DNA from: Photobacterium halotolerans DSM 18316
GTDB taxonomy: Bacteria; Pseudomonadota; Gammaproteobacteria; Enterobacterales; Vibrionaceae
Length of the DNA: 64,000 nucleotides
Direction of reading: 5' to 3'
Assembly (NCBI RefSeq): GCF_000425165.1
Contig: NZ_KE384323.1
Span: 133,984 to 197,983 of the forward strand
Below the pieces are notes generated by a model. That model was not told where the DNA came from. It was given only the letters and a program-made list of their open reading frames with translations, and did not search any database. Shown piece after piece: positions 47,853 through 57,418 of the stretch (its first letter is position 1; every line of letters starts with the position of its first letter). The position numbers were made by a program, and so were the translations under genes.

Positions 47853-48885
47853 AGTCGCGACTACAGATGAAAAACCTTTCGACATTACCAGTTTAAGCGG
47901 AACGGATAAAGCAGCCATCCTGTTACTCAGTCTGAATGAACAGGATGCGGCTTCCATCATACGCCACCTGGAACCCAAGCAGGTTCAGCGCGTGGGTGGG
48001 GCGATGGCGAGCATGAAGGAACTGAGCAATGACAAGGTGACGGCTGTGCACCGTCAGTTCCTGACCGATATCCAGAAATACACCAGTATTGGTATGGGCA
48101 GCGCCGACTTTGTCCGCAATACCCTGATCGCCGCGCTGGGTGAAGATAAAGCCAATAACCTGGTTGATCAGATCCTGATGGGCAGTGGCTCGCGCGGTCT
48201 GGATTCTCTCAAATGGATGGACCCACGCCAGGTGGCCAGCATCATTCTCAATGAACATCCGCAGATTCAGACTATCGTGTTGTCGTATCTGGATCCTGAG
48301 CAGTCGGCAGAGATTTTATCCCAGTTCCCTGAGCGTGTTCGCCTGGATCTGATGATGCGAATTGCGAACCTGGAAGAAGTTCAGCCTGCCGCCCTGCATG
48401 AGCTGAACGACATCATGGAGAAGCAGTTCGCAGGTCAGGCCGGTGCTCAGGCTGCGAAAATTGGCGGCATGAAGGCCGCGGCCGATATCATGAACTACCT
48501 CGACAACAACATCGAAGGTCTGTTGATGGATCAGATCCGCGACAACGACGAGGAAATGGCCGTTCAGATCGAAGATCTGATGTTCGTGTTCGAGAACCTG
48601 GCCGAAGTGGACGACCGGGGTATCCAGAGCCTGCTGCGGGAAGTGCCTCAGGAGTTGCTGCAAAAAGCGCTCAAAGGGGCCGACGATATGCTGCGCGAGA
48701 AGATTATGCGCAATATGTCCAAGCGTGCCTCTGAGTTGCTGATGGATGACCTTGAAGCGATGGGCCCGATACGTGTCTCGGATGTGGAAGCCGCACAGAA
48801 AGAAATTCTGTCTATTGCCCGTCGTCTGTCTGAAGCCGGTGAGCTGATGCTGAATGGTGGCGGTGGGCAGGATGAATACCTCTAA
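47842..48885 (+). CDS. fliG: Rotor/switch protein FliG
   Basis: FliG links FliF to the C ring and takes torque from the stators. The 347-residue product has the N-terminal FliF-binding domain (LSGTDKAAILLLSLNEQDAA), the EHPQ-containing middle domain (ASIILNEHPQIQTIVLSYLD), and the C-terminal charged torque helix (VPQELLQKALKGADDMLREK, SKRASELLMDDLEAMGPIRV). Confidence 0.97.
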   Translation: MANEVATTDEKPFDITSLSGTDKAAILLLSLNEQDAASIIRHLEPKQVQRVGGAMASMKELSNDKVTAVHRQFLTDIQKYTSIGMGSADFVRNTLIAALGEDKANNLVDQILMGSGSRGLDSLKWMDPRQVASIILNEHPQIQTIVLSYLDPEQSAEILSQFPERVRLDLMMRIANLEEVQPAALHELNDIMEKQFAGQAGAQAAKIGGMKAAADIMNYLDNNIEGLLMDQIRDNDEEMAVQIEDLMFVFENLAEVDDRGIQSLLREVPQELLQKALKGADDMLREKIMRNMSKRASELLMDDLEAMGPIRVSDVEAAQKEILSIARRLSEAGELMLNGGGGQDEYL

Positions 48886-48903
48886 TTCAGCCGGGGAAGC
48901 ACA

Positions 48904-49719
48904 ATGACGATTGAACGCCGTCGGGGCTTTGTCCGCCTGAGTGGCCACCAGGCGGAAGAGCTGGAACGCTGGGCTTATCCCGATTACAGCGATGAAGATC
49001 GCGGGCCGGTTGAGAACGCGTTAAATTATGATCCGGGCTGGCGCCCCAGAGAGGCAGCAGAAGAGGAGCAGGCTCCCCAGCCACTGACCGCTGCAGATCT
49101 GGACGATATCCGCCAGTCTGCCTATGAAGAAGGACTGGCCGAAGGCCGGGCTGCCGGCCATGCTGAAGGCTTTGAAACCGGAAGACAGGAAGGTGCTGCC
49201 GCCGGTCATCAGGAAGGGCTGGAGGCTGGCCGGGAAGAAGGGCTGGCTGCCGGACAGGAAATGGTTGAGCAGCATGTGGCTCATTTAACACAGGTTCTGG
49301 ACAAACTCGCCCAGCCCTTGAAGCAGGTCGATCAGCAGGTAGAAAGCCAGCTGGTGGAGATGGTCAGCGTGCTGACCCGTGAGTTAATCCGGGTTGAAGT
49401 GCAGACCAATCCGCAGGTGATTCTGTCCACTTTACGGGAAGCCATTGCCACCCTGCCGCTGGCCTCTCAGTCGATCACTGTGCAGTTGCATCCGGACGAT
49501 CTTGAACTGGTAACCACCACGTACAGTCAGCAGGAACTCGATAACCGTCGCTGGCAGTTGCTGGCAGAGCCGGGGCTCGAGCGCGGTGATGTACAAATCA
49601 GTGCCGGTGACTCTGTGGTGGATTATCGAATGGAAGATCGTGTTCGTCATCTGCTGAGCCAGTTTCTGGGCATGAATCAGCGCCCGGCTGACGATTCAGC
49701 ACAGGATAGCGCGGAATGA
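48904..49719 (+). CDS. fliH: Flagellar export regulator FliH
   Basis: FliH binds the ATPase FliI and delivers it to the export gate. The 271-residue protein contains a long glycine-repeat helix (GxxxG-type spacing from about residue 75 to 120, such as [20 protein letters not shown]), which is a family hallmark, then a coiled region and a C-terminal V-ATPase-E-like domain. It overlaps fliI by four bases. Confidence 0.94.
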   Translation: MTIERRRGFVRLSGHQAEELERWAYPDYSDEDRGPVENALNYDPGWRPREAAEEEQAPQPLTAADLDDIRQSAYEEGLAEGRAAGHAEGFETGRQEGAAAGHQEGLEAGREEGLAAGQEMVEQHVAHLTQVLDKLAQPLKQVDQQVESQLVEMVSVLTRELIRVEVQTNPQVILSTLREAIATLPLASQSITVQLHPDDLELVTTTYSQQELDNRRWQLLAEPGLERGDVQISAGDSVVDYRMEDRVRHLLSQFLGMNQRPADDSAQDSAE

Positions 49720-51032
49720 CCCTGGCGCAACGGCTGGGTAGCTACCGTTTACAGGGGCTGGCCTGCCGGCCTGTTGCCTCCGGACGACTGGTGCGTGTGG
49801 TCGGTTTGACACTGGAAGCTATTGGCTGCCGGGCACCTGTCGGTAGCGTGTGTCGGGTCGAAGCGGTTCAGGGCAGTCTCGAAGCCGAAGTCGTCGGATT
49901 CAGTGGCGACACCCTGTACCTGATGCCCAGTGAACAACTGACCGGGGTGATGCCCGGCGCCAAAGTCACGCCTGTGATGAGCGACGGCGGTCTGCCGGTG
50001 GGGCCCGAGTTGCTTGGCCGGGTGATTGACGGCATGGGCAACCCCCTGGATGGCAAAGGAAAGATTTATACCTCGGCCCGGGCCGCCCTGAACGCGGAAC
50101 CTATCAACCCTCTCGCAAGAAAGCCTATCAGTGAACCTCTGGATGTCGGACTGAAAGCCATTAATGGGCTGCTGACCGTAGGTAAAGGCCAGCGGATTGG
50201 CCTGTTTGCCGGTTCCGGGGTGGGTAAATCTGTCACTCTGGGTATGATGACCCGGGGGACCACGGCGCAAGTGGTGGTGGTCGGACTGATTGGTGAGCGT
50301 GGCCGCGAAGTCAGAGAATTTATTGATGAGATCTTAGGTGAAGAGGGCCGCCAGCGCGCGGTTGTGGTGGCAGCCCCTGCTGATGCTTCTCCTCTGATGC
50401 GCCTGAAAGGGTGCCAGACAGCCCTGACCGTGGCGGAATATTTCCGGGATCAGGGGCTGGATGTGCTATTGCTGATGGACTCGCTCACTCGCTTTGCTCA
50501 GGCGCAGCGTGAAATTGCATTGTCGATTGGCGAACCGCCGGCGACCAAAGGCTATCCGCCTTCTGTGTTTGCCAAGCTTCCGGCCCTGGTTGAGCGCGCC
50601 GGCAACGGCGGTGATCACCAGGGCTCGATCACGGCCTTCTTCACTGTGCTGACCGAAGGCGATGATCTGCAGGATCCTATTGCCGATGCATCACGAGCGA
50701 TTCTTGACGGCCATATCGTGTTGTCACGTGAGATGGCCGATGCCGGTCATTATCCGGCGATTGATGTTGAACGCTCTGTCAGCCGGGTTATGCCGGCCAT
50801 AGTGGATGAAGAGCAGATGCTGATGTCGAAAGCCGTCCGGCAGATACTGTCTATTTGCCGCAAAAGCCAGGATCTGGTGTCTATCGGTGCCTATAAACCC
50901 GGCTCAGATCCGGCCATTGATCAGGCCTTTACGTTAAAACCCAGGTTGGATCAGTACCTGCAGCAGGCAATGAAAGAGTCGGTTCCCTATGACATGTGCG
51001 TTAATATGCTCCGTTCCACGTTGGGAGCCTGA
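49716..51032 (+). CDS. fliI: Flagellar export ATPase FliI
   Basis: FliI is the F1-beta-like hexameric ATPase of the flagellar export apparatus. The 438 residues include Walker A in [15 protein letters not shown] (about 165-172), the [20 protein letters not shown] motif and the [20 protein letters not shown] segment. Translationally coupled to fliH. Confidence 0.97.
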   Translation: MTLAQRLGSYRLQGLACRPVASGRLVRVVGLTLEAIGCRAPVGSVCRVEAVQGSLEAEVVGFSGDTLYLMPSEQLTGVMPGAKVTPVMSDGGLPVGPELLGRVIDGMGNPLDGKGKIYTSARAALNAEPINPLARKPISEPLDVGLKAINGLLTVGKGQRIGLFAGSGVGKSVTLGMMTRGTTAQVVVVGLIGERGREVREFIDEILGEEGRQRAVVVAAPADASPLMRLKGCQTALTVAEYFRDQGLDVLLLMDSLTRFAQAQREIALSIGEPPATKGYPPSVFAKLPALVERAGNGGDHQGSITAFFTVLTEGDDLQDPIADASRAILDGHIVLSREMADAGHYPAIDVERSVSRVMPAIVDEEQMLMSKAVRQILSICRKSQDLVSIGAYKPGSDPAIDQAFTLKPRLDQYLQQAMKESVPYDMCVNMLRSTLGA

Positions 51033-51068
51033 GGATGAAACACCTAAGCGGCATGACCGGAGGCATGG

Positions 51069-51509
51069 ATGTCTGATCAGGCACTGACCCTGATTCTTGA
51101 ACAGGTCAAAGATAAAGAACATAACGCTTTTCTGGCTCTTCAGCAGGCCAAGCGGGATTTGGACAGTTTTTATCAGCAGCGCGAACAAATTGAAAAGTAC
51201 CGCTACGATTACTGCCTGCAATTGACCGAGCGGGGCCAGAACGGACTGACGGCCAGTCAGTTCAGCCATTTGCATAAATTCCTGGGCCAGTTAGACGAAA
51301 CTCTGGTTCAGCAGGGAGCGGCTGGTCGTGAGTTTGAACGCCAGGTAGAGAAATGCGCTGAGTGCTGGCAACAGGCCCGTACTGAGCGAAAGTCAGTTGA
51401 ATGGCTGCTGGAAAAAAAACACACAGAGCGGGAGCAGCGTCTGGCACGTCAGGAGCAAAAGTTAATGGATGAGTTTGCCACGCTGCAATCTGCCCGCCGC
51501 CGGTGTTAA
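51069..51509 (+). CDS. fliJ: Export chaperone FliJ
   Basis: FliJ is the coiled-coil stalk protein that works inside the FliI ring and escorts minor export substrates. The 146-residue product is helical throughout with many charged residues (LILEQVKDKEHNAFLALQQA). GGAGG lies just before ATG 51069. Last gene of the fliE unit. Confidence 0.9.
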   Translation: MSDQALTLILEQVKDKEHNAFLALQQAKRDLDSFYQQREQIEKYRYDYCLQLTERGQNGLTASQFSHLHKFLGQLDETLVQQGAAGREFERQVEKCAECWQQARTERKSVEWLLEKKHTEREQRLARQEQKLMDEFATLQSARRRC

Positions 51510-51534
51510 TCGCTATCGCAGACAATTCAAGAGC

Positions 51535-51550
51535 TGGTTCACTTCTTGCA
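51535..51550 (+). promoter_or_regulatory. Sigma-54 promoter of the fliK operon
   Basis: TGGTTCACTTCTTGCA has GG-N10-GC spacing and a perfect TTGCA, 58 bases before fliK. It gives the fliK-flhB genes their own start separate from fliEFGHIJ. Confidence 0.82.
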
Positions 51551-51579
51551 TGGTTTTGAGTATAACCACGACTTTGGTC

Positions 51580-51593
51580 GTCAAATAATTGTC
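51580..51593. promoter_or_regulatory. FleQ/FlrA-box-like palindrome in the fliK leader
   Basis: GTCAAATAATTGTC is a near-perfect palindrome resembling the FleQ box GTCAATAAATTGAC. It lies about 30-43 bases downstream of the -12 element, 15 bases before fliK. Confidence 0.5.
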
Positions 51594-51607
51594 AGTGTAA
51601 GGTAGTT

Positions 51608-53053
51608 ATGAAACCGTCCAGCAGCATTTTTGTCGATTTTAGCACGTCCGGAGCTTCCGTCCGGCCGGGTAAGCCTGGTCGTTCTGATAGCCGTGAAGAA
51701 CCCGGACTGTCGGGGTTTTCATCACGACTTGAGTCTGCCGTTCACAGTGAAAGCAAGACGGCAGCTAAGCGTCAAAAAATTGAATCGCCAGCCGCGCAGC
51801 AGGCAAAAGGCAGCGACAACGCCGCGCAAACACACAAGGCGACAGACAGTGAGCGGCAAGAAAATGCAGACAAAGTGACAGCCGGTAAACACTCGGAAAA
51901 GCCAGAGGATGCTGCGCAGACAGCGGCAGGCGAAACCCCTGAGTCTGAGAGCACCGAAGAGAGTATCCGTGCTGAGGCAGAAGCACTGTTAGACAGGCTC
52001 AATGCCTCCAGCCAGCAGTTGCAAATGGCAAAAGATGGCAAAGAATTGCCACCTGAGTCTGAAGGCAGTGACGCGCAAGGGGCGGATGTCGCCTTATTGT
52101 CGGCGGGCATTCCTCTCCAACCCGGTGCTCAGGCGCTGAACGGTGATTTGTCTGAGGCCGGGGATGAGCCGAGTGTGGCTGGCGGGCAATCGGGTAAGCT
52201 TGCTGAGATGCTGGCCGCGGTCACTAAAGGGTCGGCATCGGTTGCCAAAGGTAAGGGCGAGAAACCTGACTTGACGCTGGTGGCCGGCTCGGTTCAGTCC
52301 GCCATTCAGGGTGAAGCGGGCAGTGAAGGAGAAGCTCAGCCAGACTGGCTCAGTGACGCCATTGCCCGGCTTTCTGCTTCTGCCAAAGGCGGGGAAGCAG
52401 GAGCGGCTGACGGTGCAAGTGCGAATCAGGCCGGAGCCGGTCAAGCGGGCGTCTCCGCATCGCTTCAGGCGGCTTTGGCTGATGCCGGACTGCAGATGGA
52501 CACCGCGCAGAAAGAAGCGATGGCGGCGGGGTCTGCCTCAGGCACCAATGCGATCACCGGCCAGCCTTCTTCACTGGCTGCGATGCAGCGAGCTGAAGCG
52601 CAGCCACAGCCCACCGCACTGCCTTTACAAAAAGAGATGGCTGGCGAGCAACTGGCGGAGCGGGTGCAGATGCTGATGAGTAAAAACCTCAAGCATGTCG
52701 ATATTCGCTTGGATCCGCCTGAACTGGGACGGATGCAGATAAAACTGGCCATCAATAATGACCAGGCCTCTGTCCAGTTCCATGTCGGTAATGCGCAGAC
52801 CCGGGATCTGGTTGAACAGGCCATGCCGCGACTGAGAGAGCTGTTACAGCAGCAAGGTATTCAGTTGACCCAGGGCAGCGTGCAACAGGACGGTAATCAG
52901 CAATTTGCCGGCCAGCATACCGGCACCCAACAGGGTGAACAAGGCATGGCCGGCGGCGGTCAGAGCGGCCAGTCGCAGCGGGATGATGACGACGGCAGTG
53001 CGATTGCCGTAACTGTCAGTGAACAAAGCGACGGCATTGATTATTACGCATGA
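51608..53053 (+). CDS. fliK: Hook-length control protein FliK
   Basis: FliK measures the hook and switches export specificity through FlhB. The 481-residue protein has a long low-complexity N-terminal part rich in Ala, Gly, Ser and Glu (about 1-340), as is normal, and the conserved C-terminal domain (about 345-435, LAERVQMLMSKNLKHVDIRL, DPPELGRMQIKLAINNDQAS). The tail is Gln/Gly-rich. First gene of the fliK unit. Confidence 0.93.
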   Translation: MKPSSSIFVDFSTSGASVRPGKPGRSDSREEPGLSGFSSRLESAVHSESKTAAKRQKIESPAAQQAKGSDNAAQTHKATDSERQENADKVTAGKHSEKPEDAAQTAAGETPESESTEESIRAEAEALLDRLNASSQQLQMAKDGKELPPESEGSDAQGADVALLSAGIPLQPGAQALNGDLSEAGDEPSVAGGQSGKLAEMLAAVTKGSASVAKGKGEKPDLTLVAGSVQSAIQGEAGSEGEAQPDWLSDAIARLSASAKGGEAGAADGASANQAGAGQAGVSASLQAALADAGLQMDTAQKEAMAAGSASGTNAITGQPSSLAAMQRAEAQPQPTALPLQKEMAGEQLAERVQMLMSKNLKHVDIRLDPPELGRMQIKLAINNDQASVQFHVGNAQTRDLVEQAMPRLRELLQQQGIQLTQGSVQQDGNQQFAGQHTGTQQGEQGMAGGGQSGQSQRDDDDGSAIAVTVSEQSDGIDYYA

Positions 53054-53123
53054 CCCCAGCGGCATAGCTGGCACCCTGCGACATCCAAGTGACTATTATT
53101 GACCCGCGAACGGAATGGGAAAT

Positions 53124-53612
53124 ATGGCTGAATCAGCGGCAACAACAAATAGCAAAAAACGCATTTTATTGATTTTAATTGCATTGATCCCCGTGCTTCT
53201 GGGCGGTGCTGCAGCCTGGTTTTTCCTGTCTGACGATCAGTCTGCGGCTGATAGCGACGGCATGTCGGCAACCCAGTCTTCAGGTAAGCCGGAACCGGCT
53301 TATTATGTGATTTTGCCGCATCCCTTTATTTTTAATGTGACGGGGGATACCCAGCAACGGCTGGTACAGGTGAAAGTACAACTTATGGTACGTGGTGATG
53401 AGAATGATACTCTGGCCCGCCAACACATTCCTTTGGTAGAAAGCACCTTGCTCCAATCTTTCGGTGCAGCCAGTGTGGAGCAGCTTCGCTCACCCAGCGG
53501 ACGGCTTGAACTCCGTCAGCAGTCGCTGCAGTCCGTGCAGTCCGCGCTGGTGAAAGTGTCTGGCAGTCCTGTGATCGAACAGGTACTGTTTACTGGCTTT
53601 GTAATGCAATAG
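53124..53612 (+). CDS. fliL: Flagellar basal-body-associated protein FliL
   Basis: FliL surrounds the stators and supports motor output. The 162-residue product starts at ATG 53124, nine bases after GGGAA; an in-frame ATG at 53115 has no room for a ribosome site. One membrane helix (about residues 13-35) is followed by a periplasmic domain (YYVILPHPFIFNVTGDTQQR, LVQVKVQLMVRGDENDTL). Confidence 0.92.
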   Translation: MAESAATTNSKKRILLILIALIPVLLGGAAAWFFLSDDQSAADSDGMSATQSSGKPEPAYYVILPHPFIFNVTGDTQQRLVQVKVQLMVRGDENDTLARQHIPLVESTLLQSFGAASVEQLRSPSGRLELRQQSLQSVQSALVKVSGSPVIEQVLFTGFVMQ

Positions 53613-53619
53613 GTTCCCA

Positions 53620-54666
53620 GTGACTGATTTATTAACCCAAGACGAAATTGATGCGCTGCTGCATGGCGTCGATGATGTAGAGGATGATCACCCCCGGCAA
53701 GAGGAAGGCACCGGGGTTATATCGTTCGACTTCTCATCGCAAGACCGCATTGTCCGTGGCCGGATGCCGACGCTTGAGCTTATCAATGAGCGTTTTGCCC
53801 GCCATATGCGGATCAGTTTGTTCAATATGCTGCGCAAGACGGCAGAAGTGTCGATCAATGGCGTACAAATGCTCAAGTTCGGCGAGTACCAGAACACCCT
53901 GTATGTCCCTACCAGTCTGAACATGGTGCGTTTTCGCCCCCTGAAAGGGACGGCCCTGATCACCATGGAAGCCCGGCTGGTTTTTATTCTGGTCGAGAAC
54001 TTTTTTGGCGGCGATGGCCGCTTCCACGCCAAGATCGAAGGGCGTGAATTCACCCCGACTGAGCGCCGTATCGTTCAGATGCTGCTGAAGCTGGTGTTTG
54101 AGGATTACCGCGAAGCCTGGTCACCCGTGATGGGTGTGGAGTTCGAATACCTGGACTCCGAAGTAAACCCGACTATGGCTAACATCGTCAGCCCGACAGA
54201 AGTGATAGTGGTGAGCTCTTTCCACATTGAAGTGGACGGCGGCGGCGGCGATTTCCATGTTGTGATGCCGTATTCCATGGTGGAGCCGATCCGCGAATTG
54301 CTCGATGCCGGCGTCCAGAGTGACAAAATGGATACCGATGTCCGCTGGAGCAAGGCCCTGCGGGATGAGGTGATGGATGTCGAAGTGAATCTGCGTGCCA
54401 AATTACTCGATATTGACCTGACGCTGCGGGATCTGATGGAGCTGCACTCCGGTGATGTGATACCGATTGAACTGCCGGAGACGGCCACGCTCTACGTTGA
54501 AGATCTGCCGACTTACCGCGGGAAAATGGGTAAGTCCGGCGACCACGTGGCGATAAAGATTTCCAAGAAACTGAAGCGGCCAGATACGGTGAAAACGGAC
54601 CTTGCTTTCTTAGATGGCGATGAACTGAGTCCGACTTTCTCCGCCACTGACCCGATTGACGATTAA
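53620..54666 (+). CDS. fliM: Switch protein FliM
   Basis: FliM forms the C ring and binds phospho-CheY through its N-terminal peptide (LLTQDEIDALLHGV). The 348-residue protein starts at GTG 53620, eight bases after fliL. The central domain (TLELINERFARHMRISLFNM) and the C-terminal SpoA domain (residues about 245-325) are standard. Confidence 0.96.
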   Translation: MTDLLTQDEIDALLHGVDDVEDDHPRQEEGTGVISFDFSSQDRIVRGRMPTLELINERFARHMRISLFNMLRKTAEVSINGVQMLKFGEYQNTLYVPTSLNMVRFRPLKGTALITMEARLVFILVENFFGGDGRFHAKIEGREFTPTERRIVQMLLKLVFEDYREAWSPVMGVEFEYLDSEVNPTMANIVSPTEVIVVSSFHIEVDGGGGDFHVVMPYSMVEPIRELLDAGVQSDKMDTDVRWSKALRDEVMDVEVNLRAKLLDIDLTLRDLMELHSGDVIPIELPETATLYVEDLPTYRGKMGKSGDHVAIKISKKLKRPDTVKTDLAFLDGDELSPTFSATDPIDD

Positions 54667-54678
54667 TACAGGTGACTT

Positions 54679-55068
54679 ATGTCAGATAAAGATCAACAAA
54701 TTGCTGACGACTGGGCGGCAGCCCTGGCTGAACAGGCCGACGACAATATTGAAACGGCCCCGCTGGAAGAACTGACAGACGAGAGTACTCCGATTACTGA
54801 AGAAGAACGTCGTCGTCTTGATTCCATCATGGATATTCCGGTCACGATTTCAATGGAAGTCGGGCGTACCAAGATCAGTATCCGTAACTTACTGCAACTG
54901 AACCAGGGGTCGGTGGTGGAACTGGACCGTGTCGCCGGTGAGTCGCTGGATGTCCTGGTCAATGGTACTTTGATTGCTCACGGTGAAGTGGTGGTGGTCA
55001 ACGATAAATTCGGTATTCGTCTGACGGATGTGATCAGTCAGACCGAACGTATTAAAAAGTTGCGGTAA
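54679..55068 (+). CDS. fliN: Switch protein FliN
   Basis: FliN completes the C ring and docks FliH. The 129 residues have an acidic N-terminus and the SpoA domain (IMDIPVTISMEVGRTKISIR, NLLQLNQGSVVELDRVAGES). It lies 12 bases after fliM. Confidence 0.96.
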   Translation: MSDKDQQIADDWAAALAEQADDNIETAPLEELTDESTPITEEERRRLDSIMDIPVTISMEVGRTKISIRNLLQLNQGSVVELDRVAGESLDVLVNGTLIAHGEVVVVNDKFGIRLTDVISQTERIKKLR

Positions 55069-55073
55069 CAGTG

Positions 55074-55466
55074 ATGAAAGCATTGAAAAGCACATTGCTC
55101 GCCGGTCTGGCTGTTATCAGCCAGCCGGTATGGGCGGCCGGGGCACCGGAGCTGGATATGGGCACCACGCTAGGTTCGCTGCTGCTGGTACTGGTTCTTA
55201 TCGTGTTCCTTGCCTGGCTGCTGCGCAGCATGAAGTTGCCGGGTGTGAGTGGCGGAGACAACGGGCTGCAGATTGTCCGCCAGGTGGTGGTCGGCCAGCG
55301 TGAGCGAATCGTGCTGATACAGGTGGGTGACGAGCAGTTGCTCATTGGTGTGACGCCGCAAAATATTTCAATGCTGACCAAGCTGGAAACGCCCTTGCCG
55401 GTCAGTGCCGGTGCAGGTAACGGTGAGTTTGCCCAGCAGCTCGGTAAGTTGTTAAAAAGACAATGA
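55074..55466 (+). CDS. fliO: Export gate assembly protein FliO
   Basis: FliO is a small bitopic membrane protein that helps assemble the FliP ring. The 130-residue product has a possible signal segment (residues 1-20), a membrane helix (about 32-50, [20 protein letters not shown]), and a cytoplasmic domain ([20 protein letters not shown]). GTG 55071 is an alternative start one codon upstream. It overlaps fliP by four bases. Confidence 0.9.
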   Translation: MKALKSTLLAGLAVISQPVWAAGAPELDMGTTLGSLLLVLVLIVFLAWLLRSMKLPGVSGGDNGLQIVRQVVVGQRERIVLIQVGDEQLLIGVTPQNISMLTKLETPLPVSAGAGNGEFAQQLGKLLKRQ

Positions 55467-56317
55467 TGTATAGATCTCACTTCTTTATCTGGATTGTCGC
55501 TGCGCTTTGCCTGCTGCTGTCCGGCATGGCGAGTGCGCAGAGCGAAGATGGCGGACTGGGCAATGTAGCGGGCAGCAATGTCACTGTCAGCGAGATGCAG
55601 AGCGATAAAGGGGCGGCAACCCTGCTGACCACCAAAGGCGGGGGCGGCATTCCGGCGTTTTCTGTGTCAGTGAATCCGGATGGCACCGAAGATTACTCCG
55701 TCACGCTGCAAATCCTGGCGTTGATGACCGCGCTGGGCTTTTTGCCGGCCATAGTGATCCTGATGACCTCATTTACCCGTATCGTGGTGGTGATGTCGAT
55801 TTTGCGCCAGGCCCTCGGTCTGCAGCAGACTCCGTCAAACCAGGTGATTATCGGGATTGCCCTGTTCATGACTTTCTTTGTCATGTCCCCGGTGTTGGAT
55901 GAGATCAATACCAAGGCCGTTCAGCCCTATATCAATGAAGAGCTCTCTGCCCGTGAAGCCCTGACTATCGCCCAGGATCCGCTGCGCCAGTTCATGCTCA
56001 AACAAACGCGGGTAAAAGATCTGGAAACCTTCGTTGATATGTCGGGATCACAGGCGACCGATCCCCAGCAAGTCCCTATGACTGTATTGATCCCTGCTTT
56101 TATCACCTCGGAGCTGAAAACGGCGTTTCAGATTGGCTTTATGCTGTTTCTGCCTTTTCTGGTCATCGATCTGGTTGTGGCTTCAATATTGATGGCCATG
56201 GGTATGATGATGCTGTCACCGATGATAGTCTCACTGCCGTTTAAATTAATGTTGTTCGTACTGGTGGATGGCTGGAACCTGATCCTGTCGACACTGGCAG
56301 GCAGCTTCGGCACCTGA
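55463..56317 (+). CDS. fliP: Export gate protein FliP
   Basis: FliP pentamers form the core of the flagellar export gate. The 284-residue precursor has a cleavable signal (about 1-25, ending ASA) and four membrane helices. Signature segments are [20 protein letters not shown] and [20 protein letters not shown], with the C-terminal [20 protein letters not shown]. Confidence 0.96.
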   Translation: MMYRSHFFIWIVAALCLLLSGMASAQSEDGGLGNVAGSNVTVSEMQSDKGAATLLTTKGGGGIPAFSVSVNPDGTEDYSVTLQILALMTALGFLPAIVILMTSFTRIVVVMSILRQALGLQQTPSNQVIIGIALFMTFFVMSPVLDEINTKAVQPYINEELSAREALTIAQDPLRQFMLKQTRVKDLETFVDMSGSQATDPQQVPMTVLIPAFITSELKTAFQIGFMLFLPFLVIDLVVASILMAMGMMMLSPMIVSLPFKLMLFVLVDGWNLILSTLAGSFGT

Positions 56318-56336
56318 TGACAGGGAGAGACAGACA

Positions 56337-56606
56337 ATGACACCAGAAGCCTTCGTCGAAATTTTTCAGGAAGCCCTGTACATGGTCCTGGTGATGGTCT
56401 GTGTGATCGTCATACCCGGCTTGCTGATTGGTTTAGTGGTGGCGGTTTTCCAGGCCGCTACCTCAATCAATGAACAGACGTTAAGCTTCCTGCCTCGTCT
56501 GGTGATCACCCTGGTTGCGCTGATGGTGTTTGGTCACATGATGACCAGAATGCTGATGGATTATTTCCATCGCATCATTGAGCACATTCCTCAAATCCTT
56601 TACTGA
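56337..56606 (+). CDS. fliQ: Export gate protein FliQ
   Basis: FliQ is a two-helix hairpin protein that closes around the FliP-FliR complex. The 89-residue length is exact for the family, with helices at about 15-40 and 52-75 (PGLLIGLVVAVFQAATSINE, TLSFLPRLVITLVALMVFGH). It lies 19 bases after fliP. Confidence 0.95.
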   Translation: MTPEAFVEIFQEALYMVLVMVCVIVIPGLLIGLVVAVFQAATSINEQTLSFLPRLVITLVALMVFGHMMTRMLMDYFHRIIEHIPQILY

Positions 56607-56617
56607 GCAGACAGGCC

Positions 56618-57397
56618 ATGACGTATCCGGCGGAGGTCATATTAGATTGGCTGGCCAATTATTTTTGGCCGCTGACCCGCATCGGTGCCATGATGATGAG
56701 CATGACCTTCTTCGGCGCCCGTTTTGTGTCGATGCGCATCCGGCTGTATCTGTCGCTGACGGTCACTTTTGCGGTGATGCCCATGCTGCCTCAGGTCCCT
56801 GATATTCCTTTGCTGTCTTTTCAGGGCTTTCTCACCACAGGCCAGCAGGTGATCATCGGTGTCGCGATGGGGCTGGTCACTCAGTTTGTCACTCAGACAT
56901 TCGTATTGTTAGGGCAGATCCTGGGCATGCAGTCCAGCCTGGGTTTTGCCTCCATGGTCGACCCGGCCAACGGACAAAACACCCCGGTGCTGGGCCAGCT
57001 GTATATGATGCTGGCGATCATGTTATTTCTCGCCACTGACGGTCATCTGGCGATGCTCAGGCTGGTGGTGCTGAGCTTTACCACTTTGCCGGTCGGCGAG
57101 TCTATGTTGCAGGCGGTGGATTACCAGCAGCTGGCGGGTTGGTTCGGCTGGATGTTCAAAGCCGGCTTAAACATGTCGCTGGCAGGGATCATTGCACTGT
57201 TGACGGTGAATCTGTCGTTCGGGGTCATGACACGTGCAGCACCCCAGCTGAATATTTTCTCCCTGGGCTTCTCGTTTGCGCTGTTGCTGGGGCTGTTTGT
57301 CAGCTGGTATCTGTTAATGGGTATCCAGGCGCAGTATGAAGAGCACTGGCAACTGGGTACAGAGCAAATCTGCAGCCTGATCAGGCTGGATTGCTGA
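56618..57397 (+). CDS. fliR: Export gate protein FliR
   Basis: FliR completes the export gate helix assembly. The 259-residue protein has about six membrane helices and the family segments MMMSMTFFGARFVSMRIRLY and IIGVAMGLVTQFVTQTFVLL. It starts 11 bases after fliQ; flhB follows by 21. Confidence 0.95.
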   Translation: MTYPAEVILDWLANYFWPLTRIGAMMMSMTFFGARFVSMRIRLYLSLTVTFAVMPMLPQVPDIPLLSFQGFLTTGQQVIIGVAMGLVTQFVTQTFVLLGQILGMQSSLGFASMVDPANGQNTPVLGQLYMMLAIMLFLATDGHLAMLRLVVLSFTTLPVGESMLQAVDYQQLAGWFGWMFKAGLNMSLAGIIALLTVNLSFGVMTRAAPQLNIFSLGFSFALLLGLFVSWYLLMGIQAQYEEHWQLGTEQICSLIRLDC

Positions 57398-57418
57398 TGA
57401 CGGACAGGAGGGAGTCTG

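Noticed and set aside
48316-48948. Long open frame (210 codons) on the minus strand opposite fliG
   Set aside because: It lies wholly within well-supported fliG/fliH coding sequence, has no family features, and its composition is what the complement of a GC-rich gene gives.
49120-49260. Glycine-rich repeat in fliH as an unusual repeat
   Set aside because: GxxxG-type repeats are a known hallmark of FliH proteins.
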